From Calidifontibacillus erzurumensis (GTDB taxonomy: Bacteria > Bacillota > Bacilli > Bacillales > Bacillaceae_J), in NCBI RefSeq assembly GCF_013303125.1, contig NZ_JABTTE010000024.1, forward strand, positions 1-57,934: DNA of 57,934 bases. Reading direction: 5' to 3'. The notes beneath the pieces are model-generated. The model was not told the origin of the DNA and searched no databases. It saw only the letters and a program-made list of their open reading frames with translations. The position numbers and the translations under genes were made by a program. Below, piece after piece: positions 20,008 to 28,661 of this stretch (the stretch's first letter is position 1; each line of letters starts with the position of its first letter).

Positions 20008-20115
20008 ATGGAAGAAGAAATGGAAGAAATGTTCGTTATAGCTTATTTGCATTTAGCTTTGTTGTTTGTCGTAGCTGTGATCGGAAAGTTTATAGGATTT
20101 TATTTTTATTATTAA
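20008..20115 (+). CDS. Short predicted membrane peptide (35 residues)
   Basis: ATG 20008 follows a strong TAGGAGG with seven bases of spacing. The product has an acidic head (MEEEMEEMF), one hydrophobic helix (about 9-26: VIAYLHLALLFVVAVIG) and an aromatic tail (KFIGFYFYY). No homologue is recognised. Coding is supported by the ribosome site, the stop-bounded frame and the plausible single-span topology only. Confidence 0.5.
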   Translation: MEEEMEEMFVIAYLHLALLFVVAVIGKFIGFYFYY

Positions 20116-20490
20116 TGAGGTCTTTGATGTCAAATTCGATTGATTAGGGATTTTGGAGTGTTTACCTAGTGGAGAAAAGCAAAATGGACAACCTATGTTT
20201 GCTTTTCAAATCTTTTATGCTATAACATTTAATTTTCCGTTCATGTTTTATGAAAGGCGGCTACTTGTTGAGACCCGCTCTTTTTTTATTTATAGACACA
20301 GCCTTTACTTCAGTTGCAATGAATTTGATGGTGTCATACATTTTTTCGCAAAATTGGACTTTGATTCGTAAAAGTGTACCTACCTCCACTTTCCACATCT
20401 CTATTTATAATAAATTTTCCTCACGTTTCCAAAGGAGCAGCATACCGTTATGGTAAAGGATTGTTTAAAGAAGTTATTAGAGGTGAAAAA
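20116..20490. other. Intergenic region with no firm gene
   Basis: A 68-codon plus-strand frame from 20250 has a hydrophobic start (LLRPALFLFIDTAFTSVAM) but no good ribosome site and no recognised family. It could be a decayed membrane-protein end. Otherwise nothing is seen. Confidence 0.35.
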
Positions 20491-21270
20491 ATGGCTGTCA
20501 TCCAAACGGATCAATGGCTCAAGAGTTTTTATTTTGATCCTAAAAAAATATGCGAAAAGCTGCTCCCTTATTTTAGGAATACATCTGCCCATCACCTATA
20601 TCAATATTTAACGATGCACGGAATGTATCGACCCCATATTCAAGGAGAAAAAGAGGTTAAAATATTACAAAAAAGAAATGTTTGGGAACTTGTAGAAAAA
20701 GAGGAAAAATTATTGCGACAAGTGTGGCAAGGGCCGAATGTACCTATTATCATTTTTCCAGCGGATCAAAACCGAAAAATCAAGCGGGATTTTAATGGAA
20801 AATCAGGTCTTGCTTTTAAAGATAAATTATTTTTGTTTATTTCACCAGAAAATACAGATGACGAAATAAGAGCCCTTCTAACTCACGAATATAATCATGT
20901 ATGCCGTTTAGCAAAGTACAATAAAAATGAAGATAATTATGTATTGCTTGATACGGTCATAATGGAAGGGTTAGCTGAGCGTGCTGTTGGTGAAAGATTA
21001 GGAGAAGCGCTTCAAGTGAATTGGACATCGTATTATAGCGATGAACAGTTGGATAAAATGTGGAAGAACATTATATACCCGAACCGGAATATAAGTATGA
21101 AAGACCGGCGCCATCAAGATCTTCTATATGGCTTGCGCCTCACTTATCCGAAGATGGTTGGCTATTGTGTCGGTTATTTTTTAGTAAAAAAATATGCAGA
21201 AAAAACAGGTTTGACGAGTAAAGAGCTGCTTCCAAAACGGTCGGAAGTAATTGCGCAAATGAATAATTAA
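20491..21270 (+). CDS. DUF2268 putative zinc protease (YjaZ-like)
   Basis: Protein of 259 residues with the metalloprotease motif H132-E-Y-N-H136 (LLTHEYNHVCRL) and a downstream acidic segment VIMEGLAERAVGE that would supply the third ligand. This is the DUF2268/YjaZ family of predicted Zn-dependent proteases. No signal peptide is seen, so it is likely cytosolic. ATG 20491 is chosen because of AGAGGTGAAAAA just before it; the longer frame from 20374 begins with unlikely residues and no ribosome site. Confidence 0.8.
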   Translation: MAVIQTDQWLKSFYFDPKKICEKLLPYFRNTSAHHLYQYLTMHGMYRPHIQGEKEVKILQKRNVWELVEKEEKLLRQVWQGPNVPIIIFPADQNRKIKRDFNGKSGLAFKDKLFLFISPENTDDEIRALLTHEYNHVCRLAKYNKNEDNYVLLDTVIMEGLAERAVGERLGEALQVNWTSYYSDEQLDKMWKNIIYPNRNISMKDRRHQDLLYGLRLTYPKMVGYCVGYFLVKKYAEKTGLTSKELLPKRSEVIAQMNN

Positions 21271-21396
21271 TTTTTTTTATTTTTTATAAAGGCAAACAAG
21301 CCCCTTCCATTTTATACATCTTTCTGTTCCTGATATAATACAATAGGTTAGAAAACTAACAAATTCGCATTTGGCAAAATTAAAGGAGGATTTTCG

Positions 21397-22011
21397 TTGG
21401 AAGATTGGTTAATAGGTATTATGAATGAATTTGGATACATAGGGATTTTGCTGTTGATTGCCCTTGAGAATATTTTTCCGCCGGTGCCTTCAGAAGTAAT
21501 TTTAACATTTGGCGGCTTTATGACGACGTATTCCGATTTGACGATTACGGGAGTTGTCATTGCTTCCACGCTTGGTTCGGTTATTGGTGCTTTAGTTCTT
21601 TACGGAATTGGCTTATTGCTTGATGTGGAAAATTTGGAGAAAATTATAGACCGTTGGGGTCATATTTTGCGTTTGACAAAGGAAGATATTCACAAAGCCG
21701 ATGCATGGTTTGATAAATATGGTCCATGGGCAGTATTTTTCTGTCGTTTCATCCCGCTCATTCGCAGTTTGATTTCCATTCCGGCTGGGATGTCAAATAT
21801 GAAATTTGTACTATTTCTGATTTTAACAACGTTTGGGACATTAATCTGGAATGTTGTTCTCATTAATCTTGGTGCAACTGTTGGTTCTTCTTGGGATTCC
21901 ATCGTTGCTTATATGGATATTTATTCAAATATCGTTTACGTCGTTCTTGCTGTATTGTTTGTTATATTTATCGTATTTTTTATTAAAACAAGAAAAACGA
22001 AGAGATTTTAA
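21397..22011 (+). CDS. DedA-family membrane protein
   Basis: Protein of 204 residues starting at TTG 21397 behind AAAGGAGG. DedA/SNARE-associated features: LENIFPPVPSEVIL near 23-37, FDKYGPWAVFFCRFIPLIRS near 108-127 with the conserved arginines, and a C-terminal helix with a basic end. DedA proteins act in undecaprenyl-phosphate or phospholipid recycling across the membrane; the substrate of this member is unknown. It is a single-gene unit. Confidence 0.9.
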   Translation: MEDWLIGIMNEFGYIGILLLIALENIFPPVPSEVILTFGGFMTTYSDLTITGVVIASTLGSVIGALVLYGIGLLLDVENLEKIIDRWGHILRLTKEDIHKADAWFDKYGPWAVFFCRFIPLIRSLISIPAGMSNMKFVLFLILTTFGTLIWNVVLINLGATVGSSWDSIVAYMDIYSNIVYVVLAVLFVIFIVFFIKTRKTKRF

Positions 22012-22024
22012 GGCGTAACCTTAT

Positions 22025-22094
22025 CAAAAAGGCTGTAAAGCATGATCGAAACTGTCCGAACAGGACAGGCCGACTGCTGTACAGCCTTTTTAAA
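22025..22094 (+). terminator. Two-tier terminator between dedA and terC
   Basis: An outer stem AAAAAGGCTGT (22026-22036) pairs with ACAGCCTTTTT (22081-22091) and encloses a hairpin CTGTCC/GGACAG (22052-22068). T-rich ends on both strands let it serve both converging genes. Confidence 0.85.
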
Positions 22095-22195
22095 ATTTTG
22101 GAGAGGGGGTAGTCTAGAAAGTTATATTTTTAACGTAGAAACGTCTTTCTACCATATTAGGGGTATGTAGGGCACAAAGCCCTTATTCGTTGATT

Positions 22196-22891
22196 TTACT
22201 CAGCCGCTGCTTTTTTCGAGGGAGTATTAAGCTCTTCTTCTGCTTTTTTCTCTCTTTTCATTTTTGTTAATTTACCAGCACCGATAACAGCAGCAATTAC
22301 AAGAATTTCAAAACCATATTTCATAAATCCATTATCAAAAATATGTTTTAAGAAAGGTTCGCCTACGATCATTTTTGAAGCGGTCCAAGCTAAAATACCG
22401 GCACCGATTGTAATGATGATCGGGAAGCGCTCCATCCATTTAATGATGATCGTACTTCCCCATACGACAATCGGAATTGATATTGCAAGACCGACGATGA
22501 CGAGCCAAATGCTTCCGTGAGCGGCACCTGCGACAGCCAAGACATTATCTAAGCCCATTGCTGCATCGGCAATAATAATTGTGCGGATCGCAGCAAGTAG
22601 ACTGTTTCCTGCTTTAATATCATGCCCTTTTTCTTCAACTAGAAGTTTGTAGGCGATCCAAACGAGCAACACACCACCGATGAGTAAAAGCCCTGGAATT
22701 TTTAATAGCCATACAACTGCAATTGTAGCTAAAACGCGGATGGCCACTGCGCCTACAGTTCCCCAAATAATTGCTTTCTTTTGCTTATCTTTCGGTAAAT
22801 TTCGTGCTGCAAGACCGATTACAATGGCATTGTCACCAGCTAGCACGAGGTCGATAATAACAATAGATAAAAGTGCTGTCAGAAATTCCAT
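22196..22891 (-). CDS. TerC-family protein, YjbE type (probable manganese exporter)
   Basis: Integral membrane protein of 231 residues with the TerC acidic motifs DLVLAGDNAIVIG near the N-terminus and DAAMGLDNVLAVAG in the middle, and about seven helices ending in a charged tail. It fits the YjbE-type family that often lies behind yybP-ykoY riboswitches. TerC proteins in B. subtilis export Mn(II) or metallate exoenzymes. The riboswitch upstream supports a manganese role here. Start ATG 22891 follows a GGAGGGAATCAG site. Confidence 0.9.
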   Translation of the reverse strand: MEFLTALLSIVIIDLVLAGDNAIVIGLAARNLPKDKQKKAIIWGTVGAVAIRVLATIAVVWLLKIPGLLLIGGVLLVWIAYKLLVEEKGHDIKAGNSLLAAIRTIIIADAAMGLDNVLAVAGAAHGSIWLVIVGLAISIPIVVWGSTIIIKWMERFPIIITIGAGILAWTASKMIVGEPFLKHIFDNGFMKYGFEILVIAAVIGAGKLTKMKREKKAEEELNTPSKKAAAE

Positions 22892-22926
22892 CTGATTCCC
22901 TCCGTAAAATTTTTAAAATTGATAAA

Positions 22927-23070
22927 TAAAAAAGACCTTTGCCTATCTAATCATTAGGCAAAGGTCTTGCTGAACATGAATCATGTCAACAAAGCCGATG
23001 GAATGAACTCCATGAAATGACGACTTTGTTTCAGGTATTTATAAAATACCTGACGCTACTCCCCTTTGAA
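22927..23070 (-). ncRNA. yybP-ykoY manganese riboswitch
   Basis: Read on the minus strand, the element opens with AAAGGGGAGTAGCG, continues with a GGTATTTTATAAATACC stem, reaches the conserved CGGCTTTGTTGACATG, then CAGCAAGACC. It ends in an intrinsic terminator AGACCTTTGCC/GGCAAAGGTCT (22931-22969) followed by T residues. These are the two conserved loops of the Mn(II)-sensing yybP-ykoY class. Mn binding should favour read-through into the TerC gene. Confidence 0.93.
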
Positions 23071-23097
23071 AAAATTAGCGTATAAAATTATATAACT

Positions 23098-23127
23098 ATC
23101 ATATAAAAGATAATGTGAAATTGTCAA
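23098..23127 (-). promoter_or_regulatory. Promoter of the riboswitch-terC unit
   Basis: On the minus strand TTGACA (23127-23122), an 18-base spacer and TATGAT (23103-23098) lie just upstream of the riboswitch. Confidence 0.65.
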
Positions 23128-23394
23128 TAAAAAAGCATCAAAAGTTTTTATTGAAAAAATGAAACTTTTACCCATTTGAAAACGTCTATTACTTATGGTT
23201 AAATAGTTACTTAGAAGATTCTAGAATAATAAGAAAAAATATGTAAATTTTCCAAAAGATTACATATCTACAAGTTTTAAACGTTGCATAATTTCCAAGA
23301 AAGTAGTAAGATACTTGTCATTGGTTCTCTTTTCAGTAAGTAATTTCGATTATAAAGAGAAACAATGGTAGAATACAAGGGGGAAATTATTCCA

Positions 23395-25272
23395 ATGAAA
23401 GGATTGTCTGCAGTAGTCAAAAACTTACGACCAAGCAGAGAAGAAAAGTTTTTGTTCCTTGCTATGATCTTTTTATGGCTAAAATCTTATATCGTTAGCC
23501 GTTTATTATTTGATTTGCCAATTGAAAATATGCTTCAAGAGTTTATTTTGCTTTTAAATCCGATTGGTCCAGTTATCCTATTATTCTTGTTCGCATATGC
23601 TTTTAGGCGTAAATTAAGCATAAGAGGAATTTTAATAAGCAGTTTTCTATTCACATTTTTAAGTTATGCGAATGCTGTTTATTACCGCTTTTTTAACGAT
23701 TTCATAACGATTCCTGTTCTTTTCCAAGTTAAAAACTTCGGAGATTTAGGCGGCAGCGCTTTAGAATTAATGCAACCATTAGATGTTTTGTTTTTTGTAG
23801 ATCTCGTGCTGCTTGCTGTAATTGCTAGAAAGAAAGATATTAAACTAGTAACTTTTAAAAAGCCGCTCAAGCGGGGCATGATTTTGGCAGCGGTAGCTTT
23901 GCTTGTCTTCAATGTGTTGCTTGCTGAGACGCAGCGTCCACAGTTATTGACAAGAACATTCGACCGTGAAATGTTAGTCAAATATTTAGGAGTTTATAAC
24001 TATCATCTTTATGATTTGTTTATGCACTCAAAAGCATCGGCTCAACGTGCTTTTGCGGAAGGTAGCGATATTATTGAAGTTGAAAACTATGTGAATGATG
24101 GTGTTGACGAACCGAATGAAATGACCGGCATTGCCAAAGGAAAAAATGTAATTCTCATATCTATGGAATCTTTGCAAAGCTGGGTTTTAAATTATGAAGT
24201 GGAAGGACAGCCTGTCACACCATTCTTAAATGAATTAATTAAAGACAGCTTTTATTTCGAAAACTTTTATCATCAAACCGGCCAAGGAAAAACGTCTGAT
24301 GCTGAGTTTTTAATTGATAACTCTCTATATCCATTGCCAAGTGGTGCAGTCTTTACAACGAATGCACAAAATGAGTTTTATGCATTGCCGGAAATTTTAC
24401 GGAACAATGGTTATACAACCGCATCATTCCATGGAAACAATAAAAGTTTCTGGAATCGTGATTTAATGTACAAGTCTTTAGGCTATGATCACTTTTTTGA
24501 TGAAACATATTTTAATGTGACAGATGACAATTCAGTAAACTATGGTTTAAAAGATATACCATTTTTTGAACAATCGATTCCATTGTTGAAAAGCTTGCCG
24601 CAGCCGTTTCATGCTAAATTCATAACATTGACGAACCATTTCCCATATATTCTTGATAAAGAAGAAGACGTCATGATCCCGCGTTTAACGACTGGGGATG
24701 GTTCTGTTGACCGTTATGTGCAAACGGTTCGCTATTTAGATGAATCATTGAAAATATTCTTTGATTTATTAAAGCAAAATGGAATCTATGAAAATTCAAT
24801 TATCGTATTATATGGAGACCATTACGGCATTTCTAAAAATCATAATAAAGCAATGAGCCAAGTGATTGGCAAAGAAATTACGCCAGATTTACATGTTGAA
24901 TTGCAAAAAGTACCATTCATTATCCACGTGCCGGGAATGGAAGGGAAAAAAATGAAAACAATCGGTGGTCAAATCGATGTGAAACCAACCCTTCTAAACT
25001 TGCTAGGCATTGACCCGGGCAACGATATTTCATTTGGTGAAGATTTATTTAGTGAAACAAGGAAAGATTTTGTGATTTTCCGTGATGGAAGTTTTGTAAC
25101 AAAAGAGTTTATCTATACAGAAGGGACATGTTACTCTAAGGCAAACGGATCGGTGATTGACCCGATTTTCTGTGAAAAAAGTTCCGAAGAAGTTGGATAT
25201 GAGTTAGCCCTTTCTGACAAAGTCATTCAACGAGATTTACTTCGTTTTTTAAATCAATCACCAGTAGAATAA
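23395..25272 (+). CDS. ltaS: Lipoteichoic acid synthase (glycerolphosphate polymerase)
   Basis: Enzyme of 625 residues with five N-terminal membrane helices (to about residue 185), a linker with the signal-peptidase-like site SKASAQ, and an extracellular sulfatase-fold domain. The catalytic threonine T300 lies in GQGKTSDAE, with metal-site segments ISMESLQSW and LYGDHYGIS. It polymerises glycerolphosphate from phosphatidylglycerol onto the glycolipid anchor. ATG 23395 behind AAGGGGGAAATTATTCC is preferred; an in-frame ATG at 23365 has only a weak site. It could be any of the B. subtilis LtaS paralogues (LtaS, YfnI, YqgS). Confidence 0.9.
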   Translation: MKGLSAVVKNLRPSREEKFLFLAMIFLWLKSYIVSRLLFDLPIENMLQEFILLLNPIGPVILLFLFAYAFRRKLSIRGILISSFLFTFLSYANAVYYRFFNDFITIPVLFQVKNFGDLGGSALELMQPLDVLFFVDLVLLAVIARKKDIKLVTFKKPLKRGMILAAVALLVFNVLLAETQRPQLLTRTFDREMLVKYLGVYNYHLYDLFMHSKASAQRAFAEGSDIIEVENYVNDGVDEPNEMTGIAKGKNVILISMESLQSWVLNYEVEGQPVTPFLNELIKDSFYFENFYHQTGQGKTSDAEFLIDNSLYPLPSGAVFTTNAQNEFYALPEILRNNGYTTASFHGNNKSFWNRDLMYKSLGYDHFFDETYFNVTDDNSVNYGLKDIPFFEQSIPLLKSLPQPFHAKFITLTNHFPYILDKEEDVMIPRLTTGDGSVDRYVQTVRYLDESLKIFFDLLKQNGIYENSIIVLYGDHYGISKNHNKAMSQVIGKEITPDLHVELQKVPFIIHVPGMEGKKMKTIGGQIDVKPTLLNLLGIDPGNDISFGEDLFSETRKDFVIFRDGSFVTKEFIYTEGTCYSKANGSVIDPIFCEKSSEEVGYELALSDKVIQRDLLRFLNQSPVE

Positions 25273-25275
25273 AAT

Positions 25276-25312
25276 AAAAAACTGACCTGCTTAATGAGCA
25301 GGTCAGTTTTTT
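25276..25312 (+). terminator. Bidirectional terminator between ltaS and the coat gene
   Basis: AAAAACTGACCTGC (25277-25290) pairs with GCAGGTCAGTTTTTT (25298-25312) with tails on both strands. The minus-strand coat gene stops at the very edge of it. Confidence 0.92.
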
Positions 25313-25689
25313 TATTGGATCATGCTGTTGTTGTATGGCCATTGGCTCGTATAGCCTTGGAATTGTTGAAAATCTTGCTGCAATTTTTGTTCAGGAACTG
25401 CTTCAAGACTATACCATCCTTTTTGGAACATGACGTTATAAAGATTGCGCTGACAATCTTGAGTTTCATTAAAAATACGAATTAAGTCTCTATAAAGACC
25501 GTCGTGGCTGGCTTCGTTTAAAGCTGTGCTATAAGCGTCAGTCATATACTTTTCAGTTGCGAGCATGTCATTGGCAAAATCACGATCATTCATCTGTGGT
25601 GTATTAGGGACTTGTGTTTTTGGATTGCTAATTTTTTGTTGATTTTGACCTTGGTCTTGATTCATCGTCTGATTCATATTTTGATTCAT
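25312..25689 (-). CDS. CotF-like spore coat protein
   Basis: Protein of 125 residues with an Asn/Gln/Met-rich head (MNQNMNQTMNQDQGQNQQ) and a helical CotF-type domain from about residue 35 (DRDFANDMLATEKYMTDAYS, then the ETQDCQRNLYNVMFQKGWY segment). Such proteins are expressed in the mother cell and assembled into the spore coat. It lies beside a second coat gene of the same kind; no promoter was assigned. Confidence 0.82.
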   Translation of the reverse strand: MNQNMNQTMNQDQGQNQQKISNPKTQVPNTPQMNDRDFANDMLATEKYMTDAYSTALNEASHDGLYRDLIRIFNETQDCQRNLYNVMFQKGWYSLEAVPEQKLQQDFQQFQGYTSQWPYNNSMIQ

Positions 25690-25773
25690 AATTAAAATGG
25701 CTGCCTCCTTATTTAATGATGTTTATATTCGCTAAAGCTCGGTTATGTAAACCGATTATTCTACAGTTCTTAC

Positions 25774-26061
25774 TTATTGCATCGTTTGTCTTGTTTGGTT
25801 TGCATTTTGGATATGGTTTCCTAAATGATTTAAGATTTGTTGATAGTGACGTTGATGCATTTGTCCAGCTTTTTCAATAGCTGCTTTCACTTCAGGATCT
25901 TGGCATTGCTGTGCAAAAAAGTGGGCTTTTTTCATAGCTAGTAAATTCCAAGAAAGCATATCTTTGATATAAAGCTCGTCTTTCGTTGAAATAATGCTCG
26001 GTGGTTGTGGCATAAACGATTGTGTTTGTTGATTTTGGTTCATTTGTGTTTGTTGCATCAA
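25774..26061 (-). CDS. Small CotF-family spore coat protein (YusN-like)
   Basis: Protein of 95 residues with the same Gln/Met/Asn-rich head and a ferritin-like helical pattern (KDELYIKDMLSWNLLAMKKA, then CQDPEVKAAIEKAGQMHQ and HYQQILNHL). The position beside fadN matches that of yusN in B. subtilis. The Gln-rich head is probably disordered. Spacing of 84 bases to the next coat gene allows co-transcription. Confidence 0.8.
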   Translation of the reverse strand: MMQQTQMNQNQQTQSFMPQPPSIISTKDELYIKDMLSWNLLAMKKAHFFAQQCQDPEVKAAIEKAGQMHQRHYQQILNHLGNHIQNANQTRQTMQ

Positions 26062-26209
26062 AAAACCTCCTTATTGATTTATAACAAGCTCAATTTTATT
26101 TTTTGATAAACTTTTGCAAACTATGTAACGTTTTAAAAATAACCGTATAAATCAATCGTACTTTTCATATTTTTTATAAGAAAAGTGAAAGATTCCGGGA
26201 GGAGAACAG

Positions 26210-28624
26210 ATGGAACGAACGATTAAAAAAGCAGCAATCATCGGCTCTGGTGTGATGGGCTCGGGGATTTGTGCTCTTTTCGCTAACATTGGAATTCCGA
26301 CGCTTTTGCTCGATATTGTACCTCAAGAACTTACAGCCGAAGAAAAAGCAAAAGGCTATACATTACAAGATCGACATGTCCGAAATCGACTCGCAAATCA
26401 TGCAAAACAAAGCTTAGCAAAGAAAAAACCGCCAGTACTGACGGTAAAAGGGAACTTGGATTTCATTGAATGCGGCAATCTTGAAGATGATATTGAAAAG
26501 CTTAAAGACGTTGATTGGATCATAGAAGCTGTCACGGAAAAATTGGAGATTAAGAAAAAAATTTTTGAAAAAATTGATGAAGTCCGTAAACAAGGTTCAA
26601 TTGTCAGTTCCAATACGTCAGGTATTTCTATTGAAGCGATGGCTGAAGGAAGATCAGATGATTTTAAAAGACATTTTTTAGGAACTCATTTTTTTAACCC
26701 GCCTCGATATATGAAACTCCTAGAACTCATTCCAACAAAAGACACCGATGAAACCGTACTTTCATTTATAAAAACCTTCGCAGAGAATCGACTTGGAAAA
26801 GGAGTCGTTATAGCAAAAGATACCCCGAATTTTATAGCAAATCGGATCGGCACATATGGACTGCTTATTACGGTACAGGAAATGATCAAAGGAGGCTATT
26901 CTGTAGGAGAAATCGATTCAATAACCGGTACACTAATCGGGAGACCGAAAAGCGCCACTTTCCGTACTTTAGATGTTGTCGGTCTTGACACGTTTATTCA
27001 TGTCGCCCGCAATATATATGAAAAATCAGAAGGCAAGGAAAAAGAAATATTTGAAATTCCGGGCTTTATGGAACAAATGCTTGCAAAAGGTTGGCTAGGA
27101 ACGAAAGCTGGTCAAGGATTTTATTTGAAAAAAAATAAAGACATATATGAACTGAATATTCATACGCTTGAATATGAAGAGCGGAAGCGGTTGCAGGCGC
27201 CTTCAATAGAAAAAAGCAAATTGGCTAAAGGACTAGAGGAAAAGCTGCAGGTTCTCGTATATGCTGAAGACCGGGCAGGGGCGTTTTTATGGAAACTTTT
27301 TAAAGAAACGTTCCTTTATTCAGCACATCTCGTTGGTGTAATTGCCGATGATATACTTTCCATCGACCAAGCGTTGAAATGGGGATTTGGTTGGGAGCTT
27401 GGTCCATTTGAAACATGGGACGCTATCGGTTTGGAACGCTCTGTTGAAAAAATGCTCAAAGAAGGGGAGCAAATTCCAGCTTGGATTTTAGAGATGCTTT
27501 CTTCCGGAAGAAAATCTTTTTACGAAATGGACGAATCCGGCACGTGCACCTTTTATCATCAAAGGGAAAGCAAAGTTATTGAGGATCATCCAAATGTGAT
27601 TGATTTAAATAGGAGAAAGAAGCAAAAGTCGGTCATTAAGAAAAATAGCGGCGCAAGTCTCATTGATATCGGTGATGATGTGGCGCTCTTGGAGTTTCAT
27701 TCGCCTGGGGATGCGATCGGTTATGACATCATCGAAATGATTTATATCGCTTGTGAAGAAGTAGAGAGAAACTACCTAGGGCTTGTCATCGGCCATCAAG
27801 GCAAAAACTTTTGTGTGGGCGCAAACCTGATGCTCATTTTAATGGAAGCGCAAGATGAAAATTTTGATGAAATCGAAAATGTCGTACGACAGTTCCAAAC
27901 GGCAATGCTTGCTCTTAAATATTGCAAAAATCCGGTTGTTGCTGCCCCGTTTCGAATGACTCTTGGAGGCGGAGCAGAACTGTGTTTGCATACTGATACA
28001 ATTGTGGCTGCCAGTGAAACTTATATGGGGCTTGTTGAAACTGGTGTCGGACTCATTCCAGGGGGAGGCGGCAATAAAGAGTTTTATTTACGCCAGTTAG
28101 AAAAGAGGTCCATCAGTGGAATCGGTTCAAGTACTGAAAAATTATCAAATTACGATTTGCATCGCGCATCTCAAGCTGCATTTGAGACGATTGCTATGGC
28201 TAAAGTGTCTACATCGGCTCAGGAAGGAATTGAGTATGGTTACCTCCGCCCTACAGACCACATTTGTTTTAATAACGATCACCTATTAATGGCAGCAAAG
28301 CAAAAAGTGCTTGAGCTATCGAAGAACGGTTATCACCCTCCGGTGAGGAAAAAAATTCCGGTAGTCGGTGAAGCTGGTTATGCAGCGATGCTGCTGGGCG
28401 CCCATCAGTTAAAAAATGGCGGTTATCTATCTGAGCATGATATGAAAATTGCGGATAAACTCGCTTTCGTTATTGCCGGCGGCCGTATTCCTGAAGGAAC
28501 TTTTGTCGATGAACAATATTTATTGGATCTTGAACGGGAAGCATTTTTAAGCCTTGTAGGAGAACCGAAAACACAAGCAAGGATGCAGCATATGCTTCTG
28601 AAAGGGAAGCCTTTAAGAAATTAA
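26210..28624 (+). CDS. fadN: 3-hydroxyacyl-CoA dehydrogenase / enoyl-CoA hydratase
   Basis: Bifunctional beta-oxidation enzyme of 804 residues. The N-terminal Rossmann fold (AAIIGSGVMGSGICALFAN), the HCDH helical domains (HFFNPPRYMKLLELIP) and a C-terminal crotonase half (LVIGHQGKNFCVGANL, GGGAELCLHTD) match B. subtilis FadN. It carries out hydration and NAD-dependent oxidation of acyl-CoA intermediates. The gene follows GGGAGGAGAACAG and is followed by fadA after 37 bases. An obvious FadR dyad was not found upstream. Confidence 0.95.
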   Translation: MERTIKKAAIIGSGVMGSGICALFANIGIPTLLLDIVPQELTAEEKAKGYTLQDRHVRNRLANHAKQSLAKKKPPVLTVKGNLDFIECGNLEDDIEKLKDVDWIIEAVTEKLEIKKKIFEKIDEVRKQGSIVSSNTSGISIEAMAEGRSDDFKRHFLGTHFFNPPRYMKLLELIPTKDTDETVLSFIKTFAENRLGKGVVIAKDTPNFIANRIGTYGLLITVQEMIKGGYSVGEIDSITGTLIGRPKSATFRTLDVVGLDTFIHVARNIYEKSEGKEKEIFEIPGFMEQMLAKGWLGTKAGQGFYLKKNKDIYELNIHTLEYEERKRLQAPSIEKSKLAKGLEEKLQVLVYAEDRAGAFLWKLFKETFLYSAHLVGVIADDILSIDQALKWGFGWELGPFETWDAIGLERSVEKMLKEGEQIPAWILEMLSSGRKSFYEMDESGTCTFYHQRESKVIEDHPNVIDLNRRKKQKSVIKKNSGASLIDIGDDVALLEFHSPGDAIGYDIIEMIYIACEEVERNYLGLVIGHQGKNFCVGANLMLILMEAQDENFDEIENVVRQFQTAMLALKYCKNPVVAAPFRMTLGGGAELCLHTDTIVAASETYMGLVETGVGLIPGGGGNKEFYLRQLEKRSISGIGSSTEKLSNYDLHRASQAAFETIAMAKVSTSAQEGIEYGYLRPTDHICFNNDHLLMAAKQKVLELSKNGYHPPVRKKIPVVGEAGYAAMLLGAHQLKNGGYLSEHDMKIADKLAFVIAGGRIPEGTFVDEQYLLDLEREAFLSLVGEPKTQARMQHMLLKGKPLRN

Positions 28625-28661
28625 AATGTTGAAAACTGCTAAAAGATGGGAGGGGATATTC

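Noticed and set aside
20250-20456. Hydrophobic 68-codon frame as a membrane protein gene
   Set aside because: No adequate ribosome site, abrupt hydrophilic end and no family; kept only as a note in the gap entry.
20374-20490. Upstream extension of the DUF2268 protease
   Set aside because: No ribosome site and unlikely composition; ATG 20491 has a proper site.
22196-22891. Tellurite resistance role for TerC
   Set aside because: No other ter genes are nearby, and the upstream Mn riboswitch gives a better explanation.
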